A stretch of 64,000 nt of DNA, from positions 1 to 64,000 of the forward strand of contig DLGD01000016.1 in assembly GCA_002482505.1 (NCBI GenBank), given 5' to 3'. Shown in pieces: positions 33,319 through 42,172 of this stretch (positions are counted from its first letter, which is position 1; every line of letters begins with the position of its first letter). The position numbers were made by a program, and so were the translations under genes. The notes under the pieces were generated by a model. The model searched no databases and was not told the DNA's origin. It saw only the letters and a program-made list of their open reading frames with translations. The stretch is from Christensenella sp. UBA7703 (lineage in GTDB: Bacteria; Bacillota; Clostridia; Christensenellales; CAG-138).

Positions 33319-35202
33319 TTACTGGATGACGCGATACACATTCGCCTCATACGGCTGCAAACCATCGCCCTGTGCCATATAGTTGGAGTACAGCAGCTCC
33401 ATCTCGCCTTTGGTCTGGGGCTGCTTGATGGTGCGCTCGCAGAGGTTGATCTCGACATAGAGCCGCTCTGCGCCGTCGTCGCGGTAATAGCAGAATGCGT
33501 CCTCCTTTGCGCTCTCCAAAGGCTCAAATGAGCCATAGACCAGCGCGGGATGATCCTTGCGCATCTGAATCAAAGCTTGATATGCGCGCAGGACGGAGGT
33601 TTCCTCCGCCATCTGTTGTGCTACATTACAGGTGTCCTTGTCGCCCAAGCGGATCCACGGCTCGTGCTCTGAGAATCCGGCATAAATTTCGTTAGTCCAT
33701 TGCATCGGCGTACGGCTGTGGTCTCGCGTGCCGCAGAGCACGGTTTTCCAGGCCTGTTCGGGCGTTTTTCCGCAAGCGAGCAGGTCATTGTATTTATTGA
33801 TGCTCTCGATGTCCCGCAACTCGGATATGTCGCAAAAATCCACGTTGACCGCGCCGAGTTCCTGCCCTTGGTAGAGAAACACCGTGCCGCGCGCGGTGAG
33901 CAGCACGACGGCAAGCAACTTTGCAATGCTATCGCGGTAGTCTGCGTTGGGGTTGATCTTGCTGACCATGCGCGGGTTGTCGTGGTTTTCTACAAAGATA
34001 CTCGGCCATGCATAATCCGCATAATCCCCCTCCAAGCGGCAAAAACATTTCTTGAGGTGGTTGAGGTTATAGCGGTAGTCGTCAAAACGCTTTTCCCCGA
34101 GGTTTTCGAGGTGGTCAAAGCTGAACACCGTGCTCAGTTCTTCCCGTTCATCCGCGGTGAGAAGTTTGTTCATCTCCGGCCCCGTGCCCGGTGTTTCGCC
34201 AACGGTGAACGATTCACCAAAGGCGCGCGTTCTGAGCTCATGCAGATACGCATGCAGGTGTTTGCCGTAAAAGTAGTGCTCAATCCCGCTGAACTGCAAC
34301 AATGCACCGAGGGTTGCGCTGCCGTCATCCAGAGAGGTTTTGCTGATATAGTTGATTACATCCAGACGGAAGCCGTCCACACCTTTTGCACGCCAGAAAT
34401 CGATGATTCCGCAAACCTCATCCCGCACCTTCGGGTTCTCCCAATTCAGGTCGGGCTGTTTTTTCGAAAACAGGTGCAGATATTCTTCATCCCGCATGTC
34501 TACCTTTTCCCAGGCGGGGCCAGAGAAGAAGCTGTGCCAGTTATTCGGGTGCGCGCCATTCTTCGGCTTGCGCCAGATGTAGTAGTCTCCGTGATCCCCT
34601 TGCGGATTTTTCGCGGAATCAATAAACCACTCGTGTTCGTCAGATGTATGGTTCACTACGAGATCGAGGATTAAGCGCATTCCTCGCGCATGCATCTCGC
34701 GGATGAGTTCCTCCGCATCCGCCATCGTGCCAAATTCGGTCATGATGGCGCGGTAATCGCGCACGTCATAACCGTTGTCGTCGTTGGGCGAATCAAAGAT
34801 CGGAGAGAGCCAGAGTGCATCGATGCCGAGTTCTTTTAGATAATCGAGCCGTTGGATGATCCCCCGCAAATCGCCGATGCCGTCCCCGTTACCGTCCTGA
34901 AACGAACGAGGATAGATCTGATAGACGACCGCTTCCTTCCACCAATAGTGCGCATTGCTCTTCTTGAGCGGCTTTGTGTTCGCCTCCTGATTGAATAGAT
35001 CGATCATCGTGTCGATCACGGAATCGGCATCCGGTATCGCCTTTCCCGCAAACTTCGGAATTGCGGAGAGTTTGAGTGATTTGACGATAGGGTTTCGCAC
35101 GATCTTCTCATTTACGCCGGCATATTGCACAAGTTGTGCAAGCACGTCCCGCGCAATGGGGTTGCTCAGCAGTTCGCCGACCTTGGTTTCCCTTGTTATC
35201 AT
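33319..35202 (-). CDS. GH13 alpha-glucosidase with an N-terminal helical extension
   Basis: Hydrolyses alpha-glucosidic bonds of short oligosaccharides; the closest group is oligo-1,6-glucosidase/alpha-glucosidase (GH13_31). The barrel starts near residue 86 (WWKEAVVYQIYPRSFQD). Catalytic residues are in GFRLDVINY (nucleophile), FTVGETPG (acid) and VENHDNPR. Before it lies an 80-residue module, ETKVGELLSNPIARDVLAQL..., not part of normal GH13 enzymes. There is no signal peptide, so it is cytosolic. The ATG at 35202 follows GGAGGAAG; an upstream start lacks a site. The enzyme is 627 residues against about 555 usually. Exact substrate is uncertain. Confidence 0.9.
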   Translation of the reverse strand: MITRETKVGELLSNPIARDVLAQLVQYAGVNEKIVRNPIVKSLKLSAIPKFAGKAIPDADSVIDTMIDLFNQEANTKPLKKSNAHYWWKEAVVYQIYPRSFQDGNGDGIGDLRGIIQRLDYLKELGIDALWLSPIFDSPNDDNGYDVRDYRAIMTEFGTMADAEELIREMHARGMRLILDLVVNHTSDEHEWFIDSAKNPQGDHGDYYIWRKPKNGAHPNNWHSFFSGPAWEKVDMRDEEYLHLFSKKQPDLNWENPKVRDEVCGIIDFWRAKGVDGFRLDVINYISKTSLDDGSATLGALLQFSGIEHYFYGKHLHAYLHELRTRAFGESFTVGETPGTGPEMNKLLTADEREELSTVFSFDHLENLGEKRFDDYRYNLNHLKKCFCRLEGDYADYAWPSIFVENHDNPRMVSKINPNADYRDSIAKLLAVVLLTARGTVFLYQGQELGAVNVDFCDISELRDIESINKYNDLLACGKTPEQAWKTVLCGTRDHSRTPMQWTNEIYAGFSEHEPWIRLGDKDTCNVAQQMAEETSVLRAYQALIQMRKDHPALVYGSFEPLESAKEDAFCYYRDDGAERLYVEINLCERTIKQPQTKGEMELLYSNYMAQGDGLQPYEANVYRVIQ

Positions 35203-35280
35203 TTCGGTTCTTCCTCCAAAGCGCGGACGTATGCCGCGCAATCTATCTCATGCAGGCGAGAGTCGCCGCTGTTTTCATTC

Positions 35281-35310
35281 ATTGTAACGCGATTACGGGA
35301 ACGTTGTCCA
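35281..35310 (-). promoter_or_regulatory. Possible promoter of the GH13 gene
   Basis: The minus strand reads TGGACA (35310-35305), 18 nt and TACAAT (35286-35281). I see no cre-like operator beside it. Confidence 0.5.
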
Positions 35311-35389
35311 CGGCTTTCTGGTAAATCTTGATGGCACTTGTTGGTGAAAAATATGACATTCCTTCGCTGATCGTCGTGTTTTTAGCCAC

Positions 35390-35419
35390 AAAAAGAGCGG
35401 GTAGTATCTACCACCCGCT
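35390..35419 (-). terminator. Terminator of the rplU-prp-rpmA operon
   Basis: The stem AGCGGGT/ACCCGCT is extended by further pairing (AGTA/TACC) and followed on the minus strand by CTTTTTG. The plus strand also carries a T run, so it could work both ways. Confidence 0.8.
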
Positions 35420-35438
35420 TTTTTCGTAAAACTCTGAA

Positions 35439-35729
35439 TTATTCGCCCGCGGCGACCTCGTAAACGCTGACCTGCTTTTTGCCAAGGTGCTTGGTTTCAA
35501 AGCGAACAACGCCGTCGACCGTTGCAAAGAGCGTATCGTCTTTGCCAATGCCGACGTTGGTGCCGGGATGGAAATGCGTGCCACGCTGACGCACGAGGAT
35601 GTTGCCCGCGAGGACAAACTGCCCGTCCGCACGCTTCGGCCCGAGACGCTTGGAATGGCTGTCGCGGCCGTTGCGGGACGAACCAACGCCTTTTTTATGC
35701 GCAAACAGCTGCAGATTCATCTTGAACAT
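35439..35729 (-). CDS. rpmA: 50S ribosomal protein L27, with cleavable N-terminal leader
   Basis: L27 contacts the peptidyl-transferase centre with its N-terminus. The sequence begins MFKMNLQLFAHKKGVGSS: this is the Firmicutes form in which NLQLF is cut off by the protease Prp to expose AHKKG. The prp gene is directly upstream (5-nt gap). 96 residues. GGGAGG lies 9 nt before the first ATG; a second ATG three codons in is a less well spaced alternative. Confidence 0.97.
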   Translation of the reverse strand: MFKMNLQLFAHKKGVGSSRNGRDSHSKRLGPKRADGQFVLAGNILVRQRGTHFHPGTNVGIGKDDTLFATVDGVVRFETKHLGKKQVSVYEVAAGE

Positions 35730-35733
35730 ATCG

Positions 35734-36078
35734 TTACACCTCCCTGTGTCGTATTTTAAGGGATTTTCGATACGACCCCTGAATGGAGCATAGGCCCGCT
35801 TCCATCGTTAAAAACAAAAGCTCCGCCCGATCCAACCGCTCCCCGCGTGTATCGTCCGCAAGGACGCAGTGTATTCCTTCTGCATCGTCAATCGAGCAAA
35901 CGAGGTCTTTCCCCGCCTTTAGCCCAACGACTTCAACCAGTCCGAGGCAACACGTTTGCGTCAGCGCGGAAATCGCGCTGCAAACGATGTCCTCCCCCGC
36001 TTCGCCGTGGTTTGCGTGTCCGGTTGAGGTGAACCCAACCGTCCGTTTCTCCTTGCGAAGCATTGTTACCGTAACCAT
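35734..36078 (-). CDS. prp: Ribosomal-processing cysteine protease Prp
   Basis: Cleaves the N-terminal leader of L27. The conserved catalytic histidine is in GFTSTGHANHGEAGEDIVC and the catalytic cysteine in VCSAISALTQT. At 114 residues it has the YsxB-family length. It sits between rplU and rpmA, 6 nt after rplU and 5 nt before rpmA, the conserved gene order; all three share one promoter and leader. Confidence 0.93.
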   Translation of the reverse strand: MVTVTMLRKEKRTVGFTSTGHANHGEAGEDIVCSAISALTQTCCLGLVEVVGLKAGKDLVCSIDDAEGIHCVLADDTRGERLDRAELLFLTMEAGLCSIQGSYRKSLKIRHREV

Positions 36079-36084
36079 AGCGCC

Positions 36085-36390
36085 TTACCCGATCGAGAGA
36101 ATCTCGACTTTGGTGTACGGCTGACGATGGCCGCGCTTTGTGCGGGAGTCCTTCTTCGGCTTATACTTGAAAACGACGACCTTTTTGCCTTTGCCGTGTT
36201 CGAGCACTTTGCCGCGAACCGCAACGCCGCTCAGGACGGGTTTCCCCACCTTGACGCCGCTGTCATCCGCAACCAGCAACGTTTCAAAATCGACTTCGGC
36301 GTTCACATTGGCATCGAGCAACTCAACCAGGATCTGGTCGCCCACCTCTACCTTGTACTGCTTACCACCGGTTTGAATGATTGCATACAC
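36085..36390 (-). CDS. rplU: 50S ribosomal protein L21
   Basis: A large-subunit protein of 101 residues with the complete family pattern (YAIIQTGGKQYKVEVGD at the start; KYKPKKDSRTKRGHRQPYT near the end). The start codon is GTG (36390) with GGAGGTG upstream. It is the first gene of rplU-prp-rpmA, preceded by a structured leader that resembles the L21 leader motif. Confidence 0.96.
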   Translation of the reverse strand: MYAIIQTGGKQYKVEVGDQILVELLDANVNAEVDFETLLVADDSGVKVGKPVLSGVAVRGKVLEHGKGKKVVVFKYKPKKDSRTKRGHRQPYTKVEILSIG

Positions 36391-36474
36391 GATAACTGCA
36401 CCTCCTCATACCAGACTCGCCCAGTCACGGTGTCGCGGAAAACCGCGCACTTCTACCGCACCGGAGCGGCTCAC
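36391..36474 (-). ncRNA. Likely L21 leader (autoregulatory 5' UTR)
   Basis: The transcribed leader of rplU has a hairpin CGCGGTTTTCCGCG, a CACCGTGACTGGGCGAG element and a TCTGGTATGAGGAGGTG end in which CACC can pair with GGTG at the ribosome site. This order resembles the known L21 leader of Bacillota, in which L21 is thought to bind its own mRNA. The match is by eye; no covariance model was run. Confidence 0.6.
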
Positions 36475-36480
36475 CGAAAG

Positions 36481-36509
36481 ATCATATCACAGCGAATAAG
36501 CTGTGTCAA
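36481..36509 (-). promoter_or_regulatory. Promoter of rplU-prp-rpmA
   Basis: The minus strand reads TTGACA (36509-36504), 17 nt and TATGAT (36486-36481). A small GCCG/CGGC hairpin with a TGTTTATT tail (36511-36534) just upstream may end the rng transcript. Confidence 0.85.
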
Positions 36510-36592
36510 CGAATAAACAGCCGTTTTATGCGGCATTTCAGGAATTCATCGCAGGATGGCTCCGAATCCCTACCGGAAAATCTTTCATGCCC

Positions 36593-38104
36593 TCAGCGAA
36601 TGATCTTGCAGTCCTTTTTTGCCTCCGGCACCTTTTTTTCCGAAAGCGGGCGCACGGCGAATTTTTCGATGTGCAGCGTCGCGTTCGGGCGGACATAATA
36701 CGTTCCGCCTTCTTCGGCGGGAAACAGGCAGCCGTGCTTCTTCTCCGCGAGCTCCATCGCAGCAACCACGTCCGGATGCGCCTCGATGAGAATGCGCTTG
36801 TTGTTGCTGCCCTTGATCACCTGCACCGTCTGCTTGCGGATGCGGTTGATCATCGTTTCGGGCGCAAGAACCTTTGCGTCTCCGTTGCAATACGGGCAAA
36901 CCTGCTGCAGCGTGTCGGAGATGCTCCGCCCCGTCTTTTTACGCGTCATCTCGACTAGGCCAAGGTGCGTAAAGCCAAACACGTGGGAGCGGGTGTGATC
37001 CTCGCGCAGCGCATTTTTCAGCGTCGTGAGCACCAACGCGCGGTTTGCTTCCTTCTCCATGTCGATGAAGTCGATGATGATGATACCGCCGATGTCGCGC
37101 AGGCGCAGTTGCTTGGCAATCTCTTTTGCCGCCTCGCAGTTCACCGCGGTGATCGTTTTTTCGAGGTTGTCTTTGCCGACGAACTTGCCTGAGTTGACGT
37201 CGATAGAGGTCAACGCCTCGGTACGGTCGATGATGACATATCCGCCGCTCTTGAGCCAGACTTTGCGGGCAAGCGCTTTTTCAATCTTGCTTTCCGTGTC
37301 ATAGCGGTCAAACAGCGCCTCGCTCTCCTTGAGCAGGATGCGTGCCTTGAGTTTGGGCGCCATCACGTCCGCAATCTCGCGGAGCTTGTCATACGCCTCC
37401 GTGTCGTTGACAAACACACGATCGATATCCTTCATCAGAAGGTCCCGCGCGGTTCGGAAGAGCAAGCTCTGCTCCGCGTGCAGCAGCGCTGGCGCTTTCT
37501 TTGCGGCGGCGCGCTTCTCGATCTCGGCGTAGAGGTTGACAATGCCTTCGAGGTCTTCCGAGAAGTCCTGTTTGGTCTTGCCTGCCGACGCGGTACGGAC
37601 GATCACGCCCATGCACTTCGGCTTGATCTCGGCGAGGATCTTACGAAGGCGCTGCCTTTCCTCGTCCTTGTCGATTCGGCGGGAAACGCCAACGTAATCC
37701 ATCGTCGGCATGAGCACCAGTGTGCGCCCTGCGAGGGTGATGTGCGTGGTCACGCGCGCGCCTTTGGTGCCGACCGGGTCTTTTGCAACCTGCACCATGA
37801 TGGTCTGTCCGGGTTTGAGCAGGTCGCGGATGTTCTTTGCCTCCGGCATCTGCTCAATCACATCGTCCGGATCGTCCGAAAGCACGATATCCCCTGCGTA
37901 AAGGAATGCGTTTCGCTCCAGTCCGATGTCGATGAAGGCCGCCTGCATGCCGGGTAAAACGTTCTGCACCTTGCCGTTGTAGATGTTGCCGACGAGGCGC
38001 TCCGATCCTTCCTGCTCCACATAGAGTTCGACAGGCGAGCCATCCTCGACGACCGCGACGCGGGTTGCCACGCCGCTTGCGTCCACCAGGATTTCCTTAT
38101 TCAT
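36593..38104 (-). CDS. rng: Ribonuclease G/E family endoribonuclease
   Basis: A single-strand endoribonuclease for rRNA processing and mRNA decay. The S1 domain (about 35-125: GNIYNGKVQNVLPGMQAAFIDIG) is followed by the RNase H-like/DNase I-like catalytic region with TSIDVNSGKFVG and IIIIDFIDME (metal-binding aspartates). The Zn-link appears as CPYCNGDAKV. At 503 residues it matches RNase G and lacks the scaffold tail of RNase E. 15 nt separate it from the DUF2344 gene upstream, so the three genes form an operon. Confidence 0.93.
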   Translation of the reverse strand: MNKEILVDASGVATRVAVVEDGSPVELYVEQEGSERLVGNIYNGKVQNVLPGMQAAFIDIGLERNAFLYAGDIVLSDDPDDVIEQMPEAKNIRDLLKPGQTIMVQVAKDPVGTKGARVTTHITLAGRTLVLMPTMDYVGVSRRIDKDEERQRLRKILAEIKPKCMGVIVRTASAGKTKQDFSEDLEGIVNLYAEIEKRAAAKKAPALLHAEQSLLFRTARDLLMKDIDRVFVNDTEAYDKLREIADVMAPKLKARILLKESEALFDRYDTESKIEKALARKVWLKSGGYVIIDRTEALTSIDVNSGKFVGKDNLEKTITAVNCEAAKEIAKQLRLRDIGGIIIIDFIDMEKEANRALVLTTLKNALREDHTRSHVFGFTHLGLVEMTRKKTGRSISDTLQQVCPYCNGDAKVLAPETMINRIRKQTVQVIKGSNNKRILIEAHPDVVAAMELAEKKHGCLFPAEEGGTYYVRPNATLHIEKFAVRPLSEKKVPEAKKDCKIIR

Positions 38105-38119
38105 TTCCCCTTCTCTTTC

Positions 38120-38803
38120 CTATTCCGCAGGCAGATGCGGCAACAGGCCATCTTCGGCAAAATACAGATTCATACGGTGGATTTCGTATGCACCATGCGC
38201 ATCCAAACGTTCGAGCAGTGCGTCGATGAATGCATCGACCCGCAACCCGCCATCGGCTTGCAACTTGCCTAGAACGAAGAGGGCAGCTTGTTCGCCCTCG
38301 ACCTGCCCCACGGAAACCCGCAGGATATACGGACGCATGTCTACTGGGCGGATTCCGCCCTTCGTCCGTTTTTGTATGATGATTTCGCCCGCAAGCATGG
38401 CTTCGAGCGTCTCTGCCAGTTTCTCCCGCGAAACCGGCTCTTCGAATTGAAAACTAACACGATATTCCGCGGCGCGCAGCTTGGCGGAAAGCGAGCCGAA
38501 CGGTTCCGGCGCAACAAAAGCCCCCGAGATATGCATTCCTCGCGGCATAACGGCGTTTGCCCGCTGCATAAACTCTTGGGGGTCAACGTCCTGCGAAAGC
38601 TCCACGTCAAACCATTCGCAATCGCTACTCATCCCCGTCGCGGCAGCCGTTGCAAACGAAAACTGCGGATGCGGGTTAAAGCCGTTGGAATAGAGCAGCG
38701 GCAGATTCGCGCGGCGAAACGCGCGTTGCAGCGTCCTTTGAATATCGAGATGCGAGATCATCGCGATCTCTTGTCCTTTATGATAGGCGGCAATCAGTTT
38801 CAT
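38120..38803 (-). CDS. TIGR03936 family (DUF2344) radical-SAM-associated protein
   Basis: A 227-residue protein of the DUF2344 family, which in most Clostridia accompanies the TIGR03960 radical SAM protein and in some genomes is fused to it. The signature FSHLD-like region reads AMISHLDIQRTLQRAFRRA with LLYSNGFNPHPQFSFATA. Function is unknown; the link to RNase G and L21/L27 suggests RNA or ribosome modification. The ATG at 38803 is preferred to one 12 nt upstream, which lacks a ribosome site. Confidence 0.88.
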   Translation of the reverse strand: MKLIAAYHKGQEIAMISHLDIQRTLQRAFRRANLPLLYSNGFNPHPQFSFATAAATGMSSDCEWFDVELSQDVDPQEFMQRANAVMPRGMHISGAFVAPEPFGSLSAKLRAAEYRVSFQFEEPVSREKLAETLEAMLAGEIIIQKRTKGGIRPVDMRPYILRVSVGQVEGEQAALFVLGKLQADGGLRVDAFIDALLERLDAHGAYEIHRMNLYFAEDGLLPHLPAE

Positions 38804-38830
38804 AGTATGCTCCAAAGCAATATCGTATCG

Positions 38831-40630
38831 TTACATCCGGCAATCAGTTTCATATCGCGCTCCAAAGCATCCATTGCAGTTTTCGCGGCAGTCCGGCGTG
38901 GTTTCGCCGCTGAGTGCGCGCTTGTATTCGCGGCGCAAATACGCCTTTGTCACCAGCATATCAACAAAATCCCAAGGAAGCGCGTCTTCCAACGCATATT
39001 CCCGCTGGGCATAGTCCTGTTCGCTCAGCCCGCAGTCGGCAAACGCCTGTGCCCAAGCCTTACTCTGGAAGTGTTCCGACCAGGAATCGAATCGACAGCC
39101 GAGCTGATAGGCACGCAAAAGCACATCCGCGAGTCGCTCGTCCCCGCGCGAAAATGCGGCTTCCAGTACAGAGAGCAGCGAAAAGTGGCAGTTGAGCTCT
39201 GCGCCGCGAATACCCTTGAGGGCGTTTCGCAATAGCTCCTGCTTGCGCTTGATCTCCTCCGCCGGAATCTGCCCGTACCATTGGAATGCGGTGAACGGTT
39301 TTGGCACAAAGGTTGATACGCTGACATTAAGCCTTAGCCCTTTGCCGCGCTTCTCTTTCGGTAACTGATAAAACTGCCAGCTAATCTTTCTGGCAAGCTG
39401 CGCGATGCCGAGGATGTCTTCGTCCGTTTCCGTCGGCAGGCCGATCATAAAATACAGCTTCACGCTGCTCCAGCCCGCCGAAAACGCATCCTGCGTCGCG
39501 CGAAGGATATCTTCCTCCGTCACGTTTTTATTGATCACGTCGCGCAGGCGCTGCGTGCCCGCTTCCGGCGCGAACGTCAGCCCCGCTTTTCTCACGGTCT
39601 GCATGACCTTGAGGTCGCTCGCCAGTTCGCTGTCCACGCGGAGCGAAGGCAACGAGACAGAGACTTTGCCCTCCTCCATCTCGCGGATGATTTCCGGCAC
39701 GAGCTTGTGCACCTCGGAATAATCGCCGGTGCTCAGGCTTAAAAGCGACACTTCATCATAGCCGGTGCAGCCGATCTGCTGCCGCGCGAGCTCCATCAGC
39801 GTTTCGCTCTTGCGCTCGCGAATCGGGCGGTAGATATATCCCGCCTGGCAAAAACGGCAGCCTCGCGTGCACCCGCGCATGACTTCCAGCGCCACGCGGT
39901 CATGCACAATGCCGAGATATGGCACAATCGGCTCTCCAGTGAATGCAGCCGCGTCAAGGTCTTTGATGATCCGCCGCACCACGCAGGTATCGTCCGTCTT
40001 GAGCGATGGCACATATACTCCGCGCATGGTGGAAAGCTCTTTGAGCAGTTCCGCTTTGCTTTTTCCGGTGCGCTTTGCGTTCTGCACTGCGCGGGTGACT
40101 TCCGGCGTCATCTCCTCGCCGTCGCCGATAAGCACCGCGTCCATAAACGCGGCAACAGGCGTCGGGTTACAGGCGCAGGGTCCGCCGCAGATGATCAGCG
40201 GGTCGTTTTCCCCGCGGTCTTTTGCCAGCAACGGAATGCCGGAAAGATCCAGCATTTGGAGAATGTTGGTATAGCACATTTCATATAGAAGTGCAAAACC
40301 AACGATGTCAAACTCTTTGAGCGGGCGCTTCGTTTCGAGCGAAAAGAGCGGTATGTGCTCTTCCCTCAATACCTGCTCCATGTCCGGCCAGGGCGCAAAC
40401 GCGCGCTCGCAGGCAACGCCCTCCACGCTGTTCAGGGCGTGGTAAAGAATCCTTGAACCGAGGTGTGACATGCCGATTTCGTACACGTCGGGAAATAAAA
40501 GCGCAAAGCGGGTCTCCGCTTCCGGCTTAACGATGCTGTTCCACTCTCCGCCGATGTAGCGCGCAGGTTTTTCCACGCGGCTGAGCAGGCGGTTGAAGGC
40601 TGTTTGATCCAATGCTGTGTTCCGTTCCAT
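38831..40630 (-). CDS. TIGR03960 family B12-binding radical SAM protein
   Basis: A radical SAM enzyme with an N-terminal cobalamin-binding-like domain (PDVYEIGMSHLGSRILYHAL; VGFALLYEMCYTNI; GGPCACNPTPVAAFMD). The cluster motif is RGCTRGCRFCQAGYIYRPIRER (about residues 250-265). The C-terminal cysteine-rich tail CRENCNGCFGARYETDC probably binds another cluster. The substrate is unknown. It is first of the operon with DUF2344 and rng. The ATG at 40630 is tight against GAGG; the TTG six codons later would give the more typical family start, so the start is uncertain. Confidence 0.88.
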   Translation of the reverse strand: MERNTALDQTAFNRLLSRVEKPARYIGGEWNSIVKPEAETRFALLFPDVYEIGMSHLGSRILYHALNSVEGVACERAFAPWPDMEQVLREEHIPLFSLETKRPLKEFDIVGFALLYEMCYTNILQMLDLSGIPLLAKDRGENDPLIICGGPCACNPTPVAAFMDAVLIGDGEEMTPEVTRAVQNAKRTGKSKAELLKELSTMRGVYVPSLKTDDTCVVRRIIKDLDAAAFTGEPIVPYLGIVHDRVALEVMRGCTRGCRFCQAGYIYRPIRERKSETLMELARQQIGCTGYDEVSLLSLSTGDYSEVHKLVPEIIREMEEGKVSVSLPSLRVDSELASDLKVMQTVRKAGLTFAPEAGTQRLRDVINKNVTEEDILRATQDAFSAGWSSVKLYFMIGLPTETDEDILGIAQLARKISWQFYQLPKEKRGKGLRLNVSVSTFVPKPFTAFQWYGQIPAEEIKRKQELLRNALKGIRGAELNCHFSLLSVLEAAFSRGDERLADVLLRAYQLGCRFDSWSEHFQSKAWAQAFADCGLSEQDYAQREYALEDALPWDFVDMLVTKAYLRREYKRALSGETTPDCRENCNGCFGARYETDCRM

Positions 40631-40707
40631 CCTCTTGTTTTCGGCACGAATGGTTCCTTTTCTCCACAAGAAATCGCGGCAAAAGTACATTGCGCACCTA
40701 ATATATA

Positions 40708-40736
40708 AGTGTATCATACGCATTTACTCCGGTCAA
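40708..40736 (-). promoter_or_regulatory. Promoter of the TIGR03960-DUF2344-rng operon
   Basis: The minus strand reads TTGACC (40736-40731), 17 nt and TACACT (40713-40708). Confidence 0.65.
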
Positions 40737-41002
40737 ATCACAACCATAAAACTCCACAAAACTCAACTATGATGCTTCTAAAATCTACGCTTCGCTTTTC
40801 TTCCTAAAACCCGCCTTGCTTTTCAACTTTTTAGAAGCAATGCAAGCATGAAAAGTGAATATTCCCCGCGGGTTTGAAAAAAGCATGCAAATACCGTATG
40901 ATGTGGTAGAATAGATTTGTTTTCTGCGCACGTTGCGCAACACGAGATGGATCAACTTTTGATTTGATTGCACAATCCTATCTTTCTAATAAGGAGACTC
41001 GC
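40737..41002 (+). other. Intergenic region with a weak promoter for the amidohydrolase-alr operon
   Basis: This A/T-rich gap between divergent genes holds TAGAAT at 40907-40912, a likely -10 element with only a poor -35 (around 40884). Repeated TGCTTTT/AAGCATGC words lie at 40811-40890. AAGGAG (40991-40996) is the ribosome site. I see no gene here. Confidence 0.4.
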
Positions 41003-42169
41003 ATGCTGCTACTGAAAAACGGTCAAATTCACACCATGACGCAGGAAGACTTTTCCGGCGATATTCTGATTGATAACGGCAAGATCATCGCCATCGGCGC
41101 AAATCTCTCTGCGGATGGCGCAGAGGTGATTGAGCTCGGCGGAAAATTCGTCCTGCCGGGCATGATCGACGCGCACTGTCACATCGGCATGTGGGAAGAT
41201 GGCATGGGCGAAGAGGGTGCGGACGGAAACGAGATGACCCACCCGATTACGCCGGAGCTTCGCGCGGTGGACGGGTTAAACCCCTTTGATCCCTGTTTCA
41301 AAGAAGCGCGGGAGGCCGGCGTCACCACCGTCGTCACCGGGCCCGGCAGCGCAAACGTCATTGGCGGGCAGTTTGCCGCGCTCAAAACTTGCGGGCGCAG
41401 CATTGAGGAAATGACCCTTCGTGATCCTATCGCGATGAAGGCCGCAACGGGCGAGAACCCAAAAAATGTCTACGCCGAAAAGAAGGTTGCTCCCACCACG
41501 CGCATGGCGATTGCGTCTCTATTTCGCTCGACCATGACGGATGCCATCGAATATCAAAAAGGCATGGCAAAAGAAGAAGATAAGCCCGATCGCGACATCG
41601 CGATGGAGGCACTCCTCCCCGTCATCAACCGCGACCTGACCGTGAAGATTCACGCCCACCGTGCGGACGATATTCTCACAGGGCTTCGACTCGCAAAGGA
41701 ATTCAACCTGAAGGTGACCATCGACCACTGCACCGAAGGCTACATGATTACGGACGTACTCAAAGACCGCCTGATCGAGCAGGGCGCGGGCATCATCATA
41801 GGGCCCTTGCTCTCCGAGCGCAGCAAGATTGAGCTCAAGAATCTCTCTTTTTCCGCCCCCCGCGTGCTGGAAGAGGCGGGTATTCCCTTCGCGATGATGA
41901 CCGATCACCCCGTGATTCCGATTCAATTCCTGCCTGTTCAAGCGGGAATTGCCATGCGCGAAGGTTTGAGCGAAGAGACAGCGCTTCGTTCGATTACGCG
42001 ATATGCCGCGGAGATCGTCGGCATTCAGGATCGTGTCGGGACGTTGGAACCGGGTAAAGATGCGGATATTGCGGTGTTCGACGGGCATCCGTTTGATTAC
42101 CGCACCCATTGCGTGCTTACGCTCATCAACGGCAAAGTCGTGCACAGCACGCTCAAACAGGAGGCGTAA
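41003..42169 (+). CDS. Amidohydrolase family protein (imidazolonepropionase-like)
   Basis: A metal-dependent hydrolase of 388 residues. Metal-site motifs are DAHCHIGMWEDG (about residues 56-67), IHAHRADDI, TIDHCTEGY and MMTDHPV; the N- and C-terminal strands form the usual composite beta-sandwich (LEPGKDADIAVFDGHPFD). The substrate is unknown; similar proteins are annotated only as amidohydrolases. The ATG is set by AAGGAG 6 nt upstream. The gap to alr is three nt, so they are co-transcribed. Confidence 0.85.
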   Translation: MLLLKNGQIHTMTQEDFSGDILIDNGKIIAIGANLSADGAEVIELGGKFVLPGMIDAHCHIGMWEDGMGEEGADGNEMTHPITPELRAVDGLNPFDPCFKEAREAGVTTVVTGPGSANVIGGQFAALKTCGRSIEEMTLRDPIAMKAATGENPKNVYAEKKVAPTTRMAIASLFRSTMTDAIEYQKGMAKEEDKPDRDIAMEALLPVINRDLTVKIHAHRADDILTGLRLAKEFNLKVTIDHCTEGYMITDVLKDRLIEQGAGIIIGPLLSERSKIELKNLSFSAPRVLEEAGIPFAMMTDHPVIPIQFLPVQAGIAMREGLSEETALRSITRYAAEIVGIQDRVGTLEPGKDADIAVFDGHPFDYRTHCVLTLINGKVVHSTLKQEA

Positions 42170-42172
42170 CCC

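Noticed and set aside
38803..38850. Repeated phrase CGGCAATCAGTTTCATA at 38790 and 38836 as an insertion scar
   Set aside because: The short direct repeat spans the start of one gene and the end of the next and is better explained as local duplication; there is no transposase or inverted ends.
40785..40973. Small minus-strand open frame in the gap before the amidohydrolase gene
   Set aside because: No ribosome site and no homology-like pattern; it overlaps the likely promoter.
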